Notes: a model not told the origin generated them from the letters alone. Shown: positions 49,108 through 59,916, counted from the stretch's first letter. The stretch is 64,000 nt of DNA from Oikopleura dioica (GCA_907165135.1 OU015566.1:14368157-14432156), one strand, 5' to 3'. Made by a program: numbers and translations.

Positions 49108-50107
49108 TTAGCAGCCCATCTTGTCGTTGTAGAAGTTTCGGACCTTTCGAGCGGCTCGGATGACCTGTCGGTGGACCTTGCCTCGTCCTTCGCAAGCGTT
49201 GTTTCGCGCCCAGCTGTTGAGAGCGGCGTTGACTTGGCCGTTGAGCTTGCAGAAGTCGCTCTCATCAAAGACCTGGACGTCGTCGGCGGAGTCATCAGAG
49301 CCGAAGCCATTTTCTTCGTAGCAGTTTTCGCCGTTGTCAGCGTCGACAACCTTGTTGAAGACTTTGTAGAATCGGTTGACGTATCGTTCAGTCCAAGATG
49401 CGCCTTCTGGGAGGGATGCGGCGATTCTCTGAAATCCCAGTTTTACCAATCATATTTACTGATTAGTATTTCGTTACTTACGCCAAAGTGGTATTTGATG
49501 ATGTCAAGTCGATCAGCTTCAACAAGCTCCAATTCGAAACTACCTCTTGAAATGATGTGATCCGAGGAGAAACTGACTGTGGCTTGGCCTCCTAGGACAA
49601 AAATATCCTCGAATCCGTCGTTCGAGGCATTGACGAGGTCAGGAGTCATTTTGCCGCCCTCTTTGACCTTCCTGCCGGCTTCGCGTCTTCGTCGCCTGAA
49701 AAGCTTAGGGCCGCAGAAGTTCCTCTCTTCTCCGTTGGCGACTACCTTCACGTAGTCAAACACGCAGTTGGTAGCATACTCAACAACGAATCGATTGGCC
49801 TTGATGAAGAAACCGGGAACTCCTCGGATATCGATGGTCCAGGTGCAATGAGCTCTGTTGGGATAGGTGCCATCACCGGCGTCTGGAGACGAAAATTTTT
49901 GAAGCTCAGTGATGCGGCCGCCGCAATCGGTTGCAATCGGTTCACCGTTTGTAGTGTGTGTTATGTACGTAGTTGAAGTGATAGGGAGTTCTGTACTGGG
50001 GATATAGGACTCAGTGGTGTAGTAAGAAGCAGTTGCGCCGGCGATCAAGGAAAAGAGCTAAAATAAATTTTTATAATTACTCGTGTCTCTGTGAATAAAA
50101 CCTTCAT
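49108..50107 (-). CDS. Secreted CUB-domain protein, copy B
   Basis: Exons 50107-50102 (ATG AAG), 50057-49482 and 49428-49108 (stop 49108-49110), about 300 aa, intact. Signal peptide MKLFSLIAGATA; Thr/Ser/Pro-rich linker; CUB (DCGGRITELQKFSSP, YPNRAHCTWTIDIRG, CVFDYVKV, NFCGP, VSFSSDH, FELELVEADRLDI); then the shared 106-aa C-terminal domain with four Cys (NCY, FCKL, ACEGRGK, GC). Between FCG and the last CUB strands is a basic loop (RRRRREAGRK) that could be a protease cleavage site. The C-terminal domain is not recognised. Confidence 0.88.
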
Positions 50108-50179
50108 TCTCTAGCTATTTTCAGATATTCTGATAAATTCTGAGCTGCTTCGCGCGGTTTTGTAGTTTCTCACTTCGGC

Positions 50180-50231
50180 TATCGCTACTAGGTGGCGGTG
50201 CACTTACACCAAGAGGTTAGACGTTAGAGAC
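50180..50231 (-). promoter_or_regulatory. Conserved upstream block of CUB gene B
   Basis: CTAGGTGGCGGTGCACTTACA followed by CCAAGAGGTTAGACGTTAG, 73 bases upstream of the ATG. Confidence 0.6.
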
Positions 50232-50300
50232 GCACTGAGCCAGTTTTGCAGACTCGCCTATGTTGTCACTAAACAGGCGGCGTTTAATTTTTTGAGGAAA

Positions 50301-51290
50301 TCTCTAGTATGGATCGTAACAGAAAGGTTTCGCTATGCAAGGATTTAAACAGAAATCTGCCGCATAGCATGAAACGAAAAAATTGGATAGTTCGATTTTT
50401 TAAAGGCAATTCTAAGGGTGTCAAAAGCCTACCGGCCTAAAATACTCACCTTTAAATGTAGATCTCGGGCCTATCTTTCATTTTGACGGTGTATTTAAGG
50501 AGGTAGTCCCTGCTTTTTGCGATCTCGGCACTTTTTGAACGGCGCTCCCACAAATTTGCGCTGGGGTTGAGGGATAAAAACTCTAGGAATAGAAAGGTCG
50601 AACCCTAATGAAAGTTTGAATTCACGGAAAAAAATTTTATTCGCCCGCTTAAGGAGTTAGAGGGCGATAATCGAACCTAGCCCGGGCGAAATCGCCATTT
50701 TGGCCTATTTTTAAACGCGCTGAAAATCAAGAGGATCTTTCAAAAATTTAAACTAATTGAATTTTTTGAAAGTTTATACGTTTGTCTAGGTTTGAATTAA
50801 GGGAAATTAAAAAAGTCCAAAAAGTCATAATGTAATGCCATCAATCAAAGGTTGGGTCTCAAAATCTTTAAAAAATAAGTTTTTTAAGGATGATTTATAC
50901 TAAATAAGCTTAATAATAGACATTTTATTTATTATTTTTATTATCTAGAGGTCATTTAAAATCGAAATAAAGCTATATCTATGGATAAAATTGACAAAAA
51001 AATTCGAGTTTTTGAAATTTTTCATCAAAATCTCACTTTTCGAGTGTGATTTTGGGGTTTTTCCTCTTACATTTGGAAAAAATGATCCACACAAAGTTTT
51101 TAGCTCTTCTAACGAGCTTTCAGAATCTGCTTAGAAAATTTGAAAATTCCGATTTTTTCAAAAGCGAGGACTACCCCCTTAATTGCCTTTGAAAAATCGA
51201 ACTATCCAATTTTTTATTCCATGCTTAGCGGCAGATTTCTGTTTGGATCCTTGCATAGCGAAACCTTTCTGTTACGATCCATACTAGAGA
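50301..51290. mobile_element. 1-kb element with ~115-base terminal inverted repeats
   Basis: Outer ends TCTCTAGTATGGATCGTAAC and its reverse complement (…CCATACTAGAGA). Arms continue through AGAAAGGTTTCGCTATGCAAG and TTGGATAGTTCGATTTTT. The left arm has an extra stretch with AAGGGTGTCA. No transposase frame inside. It sits between CUB copies B and C and inserted after the duplication. Target duplication not evident. Confidence 0.8.
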
Positions 51291-51414
51291 TACTTGTGTC
51301 CAAAATAAGATAATGTCCTAAGTACATTTGATTGAGTTTTCAAAAATTTTGAAATCGTTTTTTTCTTTTTTTTTATTCGGATTATAAGACAGATCAGCAT
51401 ATTCTTTTCCGGAG

Positions 51415-52412
51415 TTAGCAGCCCATCTTGTCGTTGTAGAAGTTTCTGACCTTTCGAGCGGCTCGGATGACCTGTCGGTGGACTTTGCCTCGTCCTTCGC
51501 AAGCGTTGTTTCGCGCCCAGCTGTTGAGAGCGGCGTTGACCTGGCCGTTGAGCTTGCAGAAGTCGCTTTCATCGAAGACTTGCACGTCGTCGGCGGAGTC
51601 TTCGGAGCCGAAGCCGTTGTCTTCGTAGCAGTTTTCGCCGTTGTCAGCGTCGACAACCTTGTTAAAGACTTTGTAGAATCGGTTGACGTATCGCTCAGTC
51701 CAGGAAGCGTCTTCTGGAAGAGATGCGGCGATTCTCTGAAATCCCAATTTTACCAATTTTATTCACCTAATTGGTTACTTACGCCAAAGTGGTATTCGAT
51801 GATGTCAAGTCGGTCAGCTTCAACAAGCTCGAGTTCGAAACTACCTCCAGAATAGGAGTGGTCCGAGGAGAAACTGACTGTTGCTTGGCCTCCTAGGACA
51901 AAGATGTCCTCGAATCCGTCGTTTGAAACATTGACGAGATCCTCAGTCAGTTTGTTGCCCTTTTTTGCCTTCTTGCCGGCATCGCGTCTTCGTCGGTGGT
52001 CGTTGAAGCCGCAGAAATTCCTCTCTTCCCCGTTTGCAATGACCTTCACGAAGTCAAAAGCGCAGTAGTCATCCCACTCAACCTCAAATTGATTGGCTTT
52101 GATGAAGAAAGCGGGAACTCCTCGGATATCGATGGTCCAGGTGCAATGAGCTCTGTTGGGATAGGTGCCATCGCCGGCGTCTGGAGACGAAAATGTTTGA
52201 AGCTCAGTGATTCGCCCGCCACAATCGGTTACAATCGGTTCACCGTTTGTAGTGGCTGTGTTGACCCAAGTAGTAGGGGTGGTGAATTCCGTAGTGGGGT
52301 CATAGGACTCAGTGGTGTAGTAGGAAGCAGATGCGCCGGCAATCAAGGAAAAGAGCTAAAATAAATTTTAATATATTTCCCCGTGTCTCTATGAATAAAA
52401 AATAACCTTCAT
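51415..52412 (-). CDS. Secreted CUB-domain protein, copy C
   Basis: Exons 52412-52407 (ATG AAG), 52355-51783 and 51735-51415 (stop 51415-51417), about 299 aa, intact. Same architecture as copy B: signal peptide, Thr-rich linker, CUB (DCGGRITELQTFSSP, CTWTIDIRGVPAF, CAFDFVKV, NFCG), basic loop (RRRRDAGKKAKKG) and the 106-aa C-terminal domain, which is nearly identical to that of copy A. Divergence is highest in the linker and loop. Confidence 0.88.
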
Positions 52413-52481
52413 TCTCTAGCTTTTTTCAGATATTCTGATAAATTCTGAGTTGCTTCGCGCGGTTTTGTACTTTCTAAGATT

Positions 52482-52535
52482 GCCATCGCTCCTAGGTGGC
52501 GGTGCATTTCAACCAAGAGGTTAGACGTTAGAGAC
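52482..52535 (-). promoter_or_regulatory. Conserved upstream block of CUB gene C
   Basis: CTAGGTGGCGGTGCATTTCA followed by ACCAAGAGGTTAGACGTTAG, 70 bases upstream of the ATG. Confidence 0.6.
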
Positions 52536-52639
52536 GAATTGAGATTGCCTAGGGCGAAGAAATTACTTGCAATATTTGATTTCTTTGTCATATTCTTATA
52601 GAATGGAAATAAAAGTCACGAGTTTTTTCAAACATCCGC

Positions 52640-52800
52640 ATCAGAAAAAGGAAGCAGTTTGGACTCTTGGGAGCACACCGGACCGAAGTTCTGCCCTTGT
52701 TATTTGTCCATCGTCAGCTAATACTCCAGTGAATGCCTGTAATGGAGTATCAAACAGCTTTAGCTTAGCTGAACTAAGCTTTTTTGAGTCATTCATAGGT
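52640..52800 (-). pseudogene. Duplicated fragment of the C45-like gene's penultimate exon
   Basis: Minus-strand reading KLFDTPLQA, then VLADDGQITRAELRS, then VLPRVQT matches the exon at 53467-53326 and then diverges into a stop. No flanking exons of the gene are present. It is a partial copy left by the local duplication. Confidence 0.7.
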
Positions 52801-52879
52801 AAGGGACTTAACGAGCTTGCAGGTAACTGCCAATTTCAGAAAGAAAATTTGTATTCGCCTCAGAGCCGGAGCGAGAGCA

Positions 52880-53075
52880 AGTGAAAGTCGAAATTAATGA
52901 CTGGTTGTCAAGATACCGATGTCGAATTTGATTGATCGAGGATGGAATGGTATTCTGACCCAAAAACAGTTTTCGTGGATTGAATCCACTGGATTCAATA
53001 ATTTAATTTCTAAGACAAAACCAACAACAACGACTACTACGACGACGACTACTATCGTGACAAGTTTGAAGTTCA
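52880..53075. repeat. Second copy of the ACN-repeat segment
   Basis: 52898-53040 repeats the sequence at 48755-48880 and also runs into an (ACN)n tract (AACAACGACTACTACGACG). Plus-strand translation gives poly-Thr after KTKP. Confidence 0.6.
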
Positions 53076-53112
53076 AGATGAAAATAAACAGCGTAATTTT
53101 ATCTAACTGGTA

Positions 53113-53118
53113 TTTATT
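53113..53118 (-). promoter_or_regulatory. Polyadenylation signal of the C45-like gene
   Basis: TTTATT on the plus strand (AATAAA on minus), about 80 bases after the stop at 53197-53199. Confidence 0.5.
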
Positions 53119-53196
53119 TTTCAAAGCAGTGCAAAGAATAATTAACCAGCGAGTCGACATCAATCTCGTGATAGATCTGAAAACGTAAGTCACGTG

Positions 53197-55957
53197 CTAC
53201 GGAACAGTTACAGTCACCTGATTGTAAGCTTCGATATTTGAGTAGTTTTTAGCCGGCCGAGCTACTGCAATGTGCAGTTTATTGTCTGAAAATGAAGTCG
53301 TGATGAAAAATATTAAAAAAGTCACCTTTTGAACTGTAAATAATAGACTGCAAAAGCCCCGTTTGGACTCTAGGGAGCACGTCGGAGCGTAATTCTGCCC
53401 TTGTTATTTGTCCATCGTCGGCTAATACCGCACTCAATGCCTGTAATGGAGTATCGAACAGCTTGAGCTAAGCCGAACTGAGCTTTTTGGAGATTCACAA
53501 ATAATCAGTTGATACTTAATACTCCGGCTTGAAGAGGGCATCATTGTATTTCGGGCATTCCCAATCCACCCCCAAATAAACTGTGTTCTCGATGACTCCC
53601 GGATCAGTTGGGTTTTCGTGGAATTCTTCCAACACTTCATCACTTCAAATTCAACATACTAATCTACTGAGACAGGGTTAAAGAGAACCTGTAGATAAGC
53701 GTCGTTATTGTATGATTAGCTCCCTGTTTCGTGTCTGCCACCCCGACAAACGCGTCCAAAGTCCGCTCTTTGCTCTTCATAAACTCAAAAACTTCTTCAT
53801 AACTTGCAGAAATCTCCAAGGCCTCTCGGATCAGCATCGGAAAAGGTGTTCCTTCGGGTTGTTTGGCTTCTCCAGAGGGGTGAAATATAGATTGGTCTGG
53901 AAGTTGAACAATCGTTGAGGAAATAAGAATGCCATCTTCGTTGATTCCAAAGGACATACCAAGCTTTCCCGCCCAGGAAACACTTTGATTCTTTCATTTT
54001 GTGACAAAAATCTTAGCTAACCTGAGAATGGACTTTTTATTGCGACTGTGGTAGACATTTATCTGCGGAAATTCCCTAAGGACTTCAATTTTAAGAGTCG
54101 ATTTCAAGCTCTTTTTACCTCAACCAGGGGTCTAAATTCGCAGTGCGAATTCGCTTTATTGTGAAGCGATGCGAAGCGAAGCGAATTCGCTTTCGCTTCG
54201 CTTCGCACTGGAGAGCAGAATTCGCTTCGCTTTCGCTTCGCAAAAATTCCCAAATTTTCGCATAGATTTTCGCACATCAAGCGACTTTGCTATTCGGAAG
54301 ATTCTTTATCAAAGAGTTGGAGAGGGGCATTATTGTCAATAATTTATTGATGCTGTTATAAATTCAAGTTTTCTCAGTCTTCTGAAGACGAGTCTAATGA
54401 TGGGTCTGACTCTCAATAAATCCAAGGATTGACTGGTTATCAAGCTGATCCTACCCCGGAATACACGTTGTCACCAGCCTTTTGCTAGTATGCTTGTAAG
54501 TATGCTAGAATATTTTTGAATGATCAGAATGATCTTTATGAACAGGGCTTATCTAGAATCGAAGATGATCTCCTCTCCTATCGAGCAAGGGTGACCATTC
54601 GGGCAAGAAATCGTCGATTGGCCATCCGAATGCCCGGCCGAAATCAAGGGCCAAGAGTCGAGCCGTCCGAATACCCGGTCGAGCTGGTGATGGGATTTTC
54701 AATAGATAAGGGTTTTGCCCGAAAATTGTCCGTTTTCCCCGACTTCCCGATGCTCGAACGATCACCTCCGCTATCGAGTTTGTTACTAACTTGAAATTAT
54801 CAACAGTTAGACCCACCATTCGGCTTATATTGACGAGCTGAAAAAGGTACAATAACAGATTTTTTGGGTGTAGGGCGCCCAGGTTCACAAAATTTTTAAA
54901 AGTACGAAATCAGGGGTTTGTATGCGCTCCGCGCCTGATTTTATAGAGAAACTCATTTTTGACGTTATTAACTTTCTCTACAACCGCGCCTTCAGTCAAT
55001 ATGAGTCACTTTTTTGACCGAAAATTGTGAACCGGGTTCACAAAATTGTGAACCAACCGATTGTGAAGTTCACCCAGGTTACCTGGGCGCCCGCCACCCG
55101 ATTTTTTTGTTATTTTCTGCTCCAAAAATAGGTTTTTGAAATCATCTTTCAATCCGAGCATCCGAGAATGCGGTTCAATTCAAGCGAAAAAATTTTCGCT
55201 TTTTTTCGCAATTTTCAATGATATTTCGCTTCGCTTTCGCTTCGCACATGGGCGAAGAATTCGCTTCGCTTTCGCTTCGCAAAAAATTTGAAAAAATTGT
55301 TCGCTTTCGCTTCGCTTTCGCACTAGGATTTCGGCTGATATTTAGACCCCTGCCTCAACGGATTCTCAAAATCGCCATCAAGAGTCCTCGCAATCAGCAA
55401 ATCGTTCCCTTCATTTCCAAGTTTATCTCCCCAGATTCCTCAAATCCAACATCATTAATGTCCATTCAAATGGAAGATTATGCTCACCGATGATGCTTCC
55501 GTGAGATTCACTTCGCTCAGTAAGCAAGTTCATCCAGAGGATTTTCGCTCTTAGCTCCGGCTTTTCCAATCCCGGCTGATGGAGGGTATGCATCAGGACT
55601 CCGTCGCTAATGCCGTCAAGTTCAAGCTTTATGTCCTCACTGAATCGATGTTGCTTTCTCTTTATACTGTCATTACCTGATATAATCCCATGTTTGATCC
55701 CGAAGCTCTTCGAAGTCTCGATCGAGTTTTTGCTTCGCGCATTCGTGAAGAAATGTTTCCGGGAGCCAAATAAATTCATCAAGACACTCTTCTTTGTACC
55801 AATTCATCATATATTCCTCAGTCTTTGCCAATAAAACCAGAATTTCCGAACCCATCAAGACTCCCCGAGCAAAGCCCATTTCAAAAGGAGATCCCCAAAG
55901 ATGAAGAACTGGAATTGAAGCGACATCCGTTTCGATTGTATGTCTTTCGCCTTTCAC
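53197..55957 (-). CDS. Peptidase C45 / acyltransferase-like Ntn-hydrolase, transposon inserted
   Basis: Eight exons in phase: from 55957 or upstream to 55677, 55639-55488, 55438-55354, 54075-54022, 53982-53689, 53642-53525, 53467-53326 and 53285-53197. The N-terminus VLHLWGSPFEMGFARG, the middle GIWGDKLGN, LLIARTLDGDFENPL and VSWAGKLGMSFGINEDGI, and the end LLQSIIYSSKDNKLHIAVARP follow the acyl-CoA:6-aminopenicillanate acyltransferase (C45) fold. Family members self-cleave at an N-terminal Cys. In the matching place this gene reads SHGSIIGIWG, with no Cys. A 1228-base element (54125-55352) sits at the exon 3 donor. The intron 53524-53468 is GA-AG. A signal-peptide exon may lie upstream of 55957. 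Substrate unknown. Confidence 0.7.
54125..55352. mobile_element. hAT-like non-autonomous transposon in the C45-like gene
   Basis: Terminal inverted repeats CAGGGGTCTAAAT, with CCTCAAC duplicated at 54118-54124 and 55353-55359. Subterminal regions are tandem TTCGCTTCGCTTTCGC repeats (about 54140-54250 and 55195-55325). No transposase. The insertion point is at the exon 3 / intron 3 boundary, so the true GT donor is now downstream of the element, while the upstream exon copy is followed by GCAGGG. Confidence 0.8.
54866..55098. mobile_element. Nested inverted-repeat element
   Basis: GGGCGCCCAGGT at 54873 and ACCTGGGCGCCC ending 55092, with partly matching outer flanks (GGGTG / CACCC). The interior has further GTTCAC/GTGAAC inverted words. 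It lies inside the larger element. Confidence 0.65.
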
Positions 55958-56103
55958 GTGACCTATCTGAGCTTTTCACTTGTTACAGTTGGGCTAACTG
56001 TAGATAAGCTACTGCCTTGACAAGCTGTTTCCATCTTCGGAGCCGAATCCCAAGGGACCTTGAATCGAGATTGAAATCAACGAGGACTTACTCAAATATC
56101 GGG

Positions 56104-56403
56104 ATGAAACTCGATCTCCTTCCTTTATGTTTGGTATGTACTGTAATTCTGGCCCAGTACTGCAATGCTCAGCGGGTCCAGTCGCCCACCAGTAATGCAG
56201 CAAGTTGTGTTTTGCCTCTAAAAAGCTCAAAAATCAACGATCCCGACTTTCCCAATTTTTTACCATCTGATAAAATTCTCCCTGCGATAGTTGTCCCCAC
56301 AAGAATTGACAACAAAAACGATTTTTTAACTTTTCTCATGTTCTCTGATGCTCTGATGCTACATTTGACCCGACCGCTTCGATATTTTCCAGTAGATAAA
56401 TAA
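56104..56403 (+). CDS. Possible small secreted protein, 99 aa
   Basis: From ATG 56104 the frame begins with a convincing signal peptide (MKLDLLPLCLVCTVILAQYC, then NAQ), followed by a polar segment with one Cys and a Pro/Asp-rich middle. It overlaps, on the other strand, the likely 5' region of the C45-like gene, so one of the two readings may be wrong. Family not recognised. Confidence 0.3.
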   Translation: MKLDLLPLCLVCTVILAQYCNAQRVQSPTSNAASCVLPLKSSKINDPDFPNFLPSDKILPAIVVPTRIDNKNDFLTFLMFSDALMLHLTRPLRYFPVDK

Positions 56404-57746
56404 GCGATAACATTTACTGCGATAAATATTGGTTCTTTATCGACTTTTTTTTTCCCGAGCAGCCAGAATTTTTTCTTTTATTGGCAATAAATTATTGCCG
56501 AATTTTTATTGCAGAAAATCGAACTGGAAAGTGAAGAATAAACGTCCACGTCATTTTTCTTCTTCAAGGAATTCATGATCTAAAATGAACTTTGGTAAAA
56601 AGAAGGATGACTTGTTGAATGAGAACCTCATAAACGGGTCACTTCGGAGGGCGAAGTTGTTGGCCATTCGTTGACAGTATTTTGCGTGCTTGTTCATATT
56701 CCTGCCACACTTTTGATAGGTTATCGAAGTTTATATACAGTCCAGTCGTCAAACTGCACATTAACCCTTTCCAATAAACCGGCAATGCCACGTGATCCAA
56801 ACCGCATTCGCCCCTTTCTCATGTCTGAAAAATCATCGTAGAGCCTTTTCATGGTTTTTCTTGGGTTCATTTTTGTTTCATTAAATTACGCAAGAAACGG
56901 TATTTACAAAGTAATTCAGTATTCATTCGAAAAACCAACGGGCCCATCTTGACCTTCAGCAGCGTCGACTTCGACCAACATGGCGGCACTGATCTTGGTT
57001 TTGAAACAAAGTGACCAAAATTGATAGTTCTAGGAAAAAAGATCCAGGTCGAGAGGAGTTCGAACTCCGATCAGGCAAAAATTTCACCTTGAGTCAATCA
57101 AATAAACCATTAAACTTACGTCAAGAGACGAATAACTGTAAATTGGACAAATATCCAGCCCACAAAAATTCTCGAAGCCTTATCATTTTTAGGAGTATAA
57201 AATCTGTCTGTTTCAGTCTGTTCCTGATGAATAAATATAAATTGCTCAATTTCATTTTATTTTTTTTTTCTTTTCTCGATTATTTTTCGTTTTTTATTCT
57301 GTTGACTCTGGTAACTGAGCGCTTTTATATGTTTTGGTGGATATATATTTTAATAAGATGTTGAATACTTGCATAGGGAAACTAACTCGCTGGGGAACTG
57401 GGCCATTTGGCAATGATCCTTTTACGTCAATTTCCAAAACGCTTGCGAAAATACGGCTTATTGGAAAATGGTTTTTGAGGATGAGCCGGTTTCAGACTAG
57501 AAGTTCTGTCTAACTGAAAATTTTCTCATCTAAGAAATTTTTTTTTCAGTTCCAAAAGAGCAAAAGTAATCCGTCAGATTAGGATTTTCAACTCGACTTG
57601 AATGCCAGACCGATTTCAAAAAAGCTCCTTAAAGGTAAGTAAATTACTTATTTTTTCGCCGCGGAGTCTCAAATCTGTTACGAGAAGGTATTAACAAGCG
57701 GTGTCAGTTGATTCGATTCACTTCAGGAGTCGAATTCTAGTTTCGA
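56404..57746. other. Intergenic
   Basis: AT-rich with no supportable gene. The frame at 57011-57364 turns into low-complexity Phe/Leu and is not called. Confidence 0.35.
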
Positions 57747-59861
57747 ATGAAATCGAGAATCAAGGAGGAGATTCAGCCCGTCGATGAGGCAAAACCGCTC
57801 AAGATTAAAAACGCGAAAGGTCGGAAAAAGAAAAAAACTCAAGTTGACGAAGAGATGATTCGTATTGAAAACTTGGCTTTTGATAAAGAAATGGACGACA
57901 ATTTCAAACAATTCAGCGGAATGAAAATTCAGGTATTTTGATCTTAATAATTCTTATCCTACCTCTTCTTAAAATTGACGGCTAAAAACGTGATAGATAT
58001 TTTTGAATAAATAAAAATAAGTGTTTGGACTGCGAATGCTTCGGAACTCTGCGAAAAGTTGGCGACAAAGTCTATCTTCTCACCGAAGAAGTTCTCTCTA
58101 CCCGCAGCATTCATACGCAAAAGGCGGATTTGCAAAAAGATAAAACATGGAAGGAAAAAGTGAGCCTGGCTGAGCACGGATTCGCCACCGACAAGCAGCA
58201 ATACAGCTACCTCGGACTGGGATCGCTTTTCTGGATAACCATCATGCTTATAAGTTTTAAACTTATTCATCTGTTTTATTCATAAAACTCCTTTCAGCGA
58301 ATTGGCACTCTCTCCAAAGTTCAAAGGCAGTAACGACTTTCTTGACTTCAACCTGCAGCCGAAACTACAAAGAGTGCGTCAAAATTGCTGAAATGGATAT
58401 TTGCGGCCATTTGATGAAGCAATGCTACGAGACTGAAGAGTTCATCCTCCCTGAACCGGTTTCTAAAATCGAGCATGTCAAAGCTGCGCCCCTCGAATTC
58501 TCCGAGGAAGAAAACGAAGTGAATCTGCGCCGATGCCAAAAGAAGCAGTTTTACGACCAGAATATCTGCCGCCATCTCTGCTCGACAACACTTGTACTGA
58601 AATCAACAAGGACTAACCCGATTTCTCCTTGTGAATCGATGTGTTTTGAACTGACTAAATCTTCTGAGTCAGCAGGACAAGTCTGCCCAACTCAAAAATA
58701 CTGTCGGAATGGCTGCCCTTGCCCATTTTACGAGTGCGAAAAATTCGATTCGCGGCAGAAATTCATTCCCGTCTTCGATTTGAAATCACAAATGAACACT
58801 CAATCAAATGAATACCTTGACCCCATAACTGAGCGTTGGGCAGACCGCGTTAATGTTGGTCTCGAATTTCGAAAATTCCAATTTTCCGATTTCAACGGGA
58901 ATGACAGAAAGATCAAGATATCAGATTCTTTCATACCTTATGAACGTTTTTTTTTTATTTCCAAGCATTTCTCTTTCAAAACGAAATAAACAAAAACGGT
59001 AAAAGTCTACTGGTGCCACTTTTCTCAATGGCGAACATTATTTGGTCGATGCGATTGGCAATCTTATGAAAGTCAAGGAAAACGGAGATTCCCCCATTTT
59101 TATTGACAATCGACGTAATGGAATGTAAGAATGAATAATTTTTTGAATTTATCTTGCAAAATTCAGAGGATTTTTCGTGTTTCACTTTGGCTCCTCTATT
59201 GGAACTCATCATATCGAGATTCGTTTTGAAGAGAAGGGGACGAAGGTTTTCCCAGTTGTTGTCATCTGAAAAAGGTCAAATAGATTGGAATTAAATTTAA
59301 CCTACCTTTTCTGACCGATGAAAAGTTCTCCTACTGGAAAACAGGACAAATGCTACTACTACGCTCCAGAATACAACTTGGAACGTTTCGAAGAGGCACA
59401 AGGTTATATTGCCAGTAATCATTTCAATGCCAAAGTGTCGTCGACAAGTTTCAAGGGAGTATTCTATCTTATGAGCGTTAGGATCAGAGTTCCTTATTCA
59501 CCTCACCCAATATTCGCCTAAGTGAAGGTAGGTGAAGATGCAAATTTTTTACTTCACCTTACTTCACCTTATTTTTTCGAAAATCGGCTTTCACCTAAGT
59601 TCACCCAAAGGTGAGGTTTAGGTGACAAGTTTTCACCTCACCCTTGGGTTAATGTGAAAGGGTGACTTTGGAACTCTGGTTAGGATGGGCGATTCTTACA
59701 TCAAACTCTCAACGACTTTAGCTCTGAATAGGATTCGAAAAAACGAAGAACTCGACAAAGGGTGGAGGAAAAATGAGATTCAGCTTCCGGCAGAACTCAG
59801 AGACCTTAATCCTGTTCACGTCGTCCCTTTGATAGGAGTTGAAAATATTTTACCAAGATAA
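57747..59861 (+). CDS. Type II membrane Cys-rich/kelch-like protein, interrupted by a MITE
   Basis: Exons 57747-57932, 58022-58253, 58298-58941, 59006-59124, 59167-59260 and 59345-59861. A Lys/Glu-rich cytosolic start (NAKGRKKKKTQVDEE) is followed by LDCECFG, a membrane helix (YLGLGSLFWITIMLI), and a Cys-rich ectodomain (YKECVKIAEMDICGH, ICRHLC, CESMC, CPTQKYCRNGCPCPFYEC). A kelch-like region ends the protein (ATFLNGEHYLVDAIGNL, GFFVFHFGSS). A 194-base hAT-like MITE with an exact 8-base duplication lies in the last exon and introduces a stop. Without it the frame runs on to 59859-59861, about 529 aa. The intron 58942-59005 is GA-AG. AATAAA is at 59917-59922. Confidence 0.7.
59485..59678. mobile_element. 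hAT-like MITE in a coding exon
   Basis: 194 bases, inverted ends CAGAGTTCC…GGAACTCTG, flanked by an exact 8-base target duplication GTTAGGAT (59477-59484 and 59679-59686). The interior has CTTCACCT/AGGTGAA-type inverted words. It interrupts the kelch-like gene after FYLMS. Confidence 0.92.
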
Positions 59862-59916
59862 TTTTGATTGCCAGACATAATAAGCATTATTTTTTATCAG
59901 ACATTATCTAAAACTT

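Noticed and set aside
54140-54250. Possible CRISPR-like array (TTCGC repeats)
   Set aside because: Repeats are contiguous and without unique spacers, and lie at a transposon end in a eukaryotic genome.
54516-54888. Frames inside the 1.2-kb transposon
   Set aside because: No transposase motifs. Overlapping on both strands.
57011-57364. 117-codon plus frame with hydrophobic end
   Set aside because: No ATG in a good context. The end is Phe/Leu low complexity typical of T-rich DNA.
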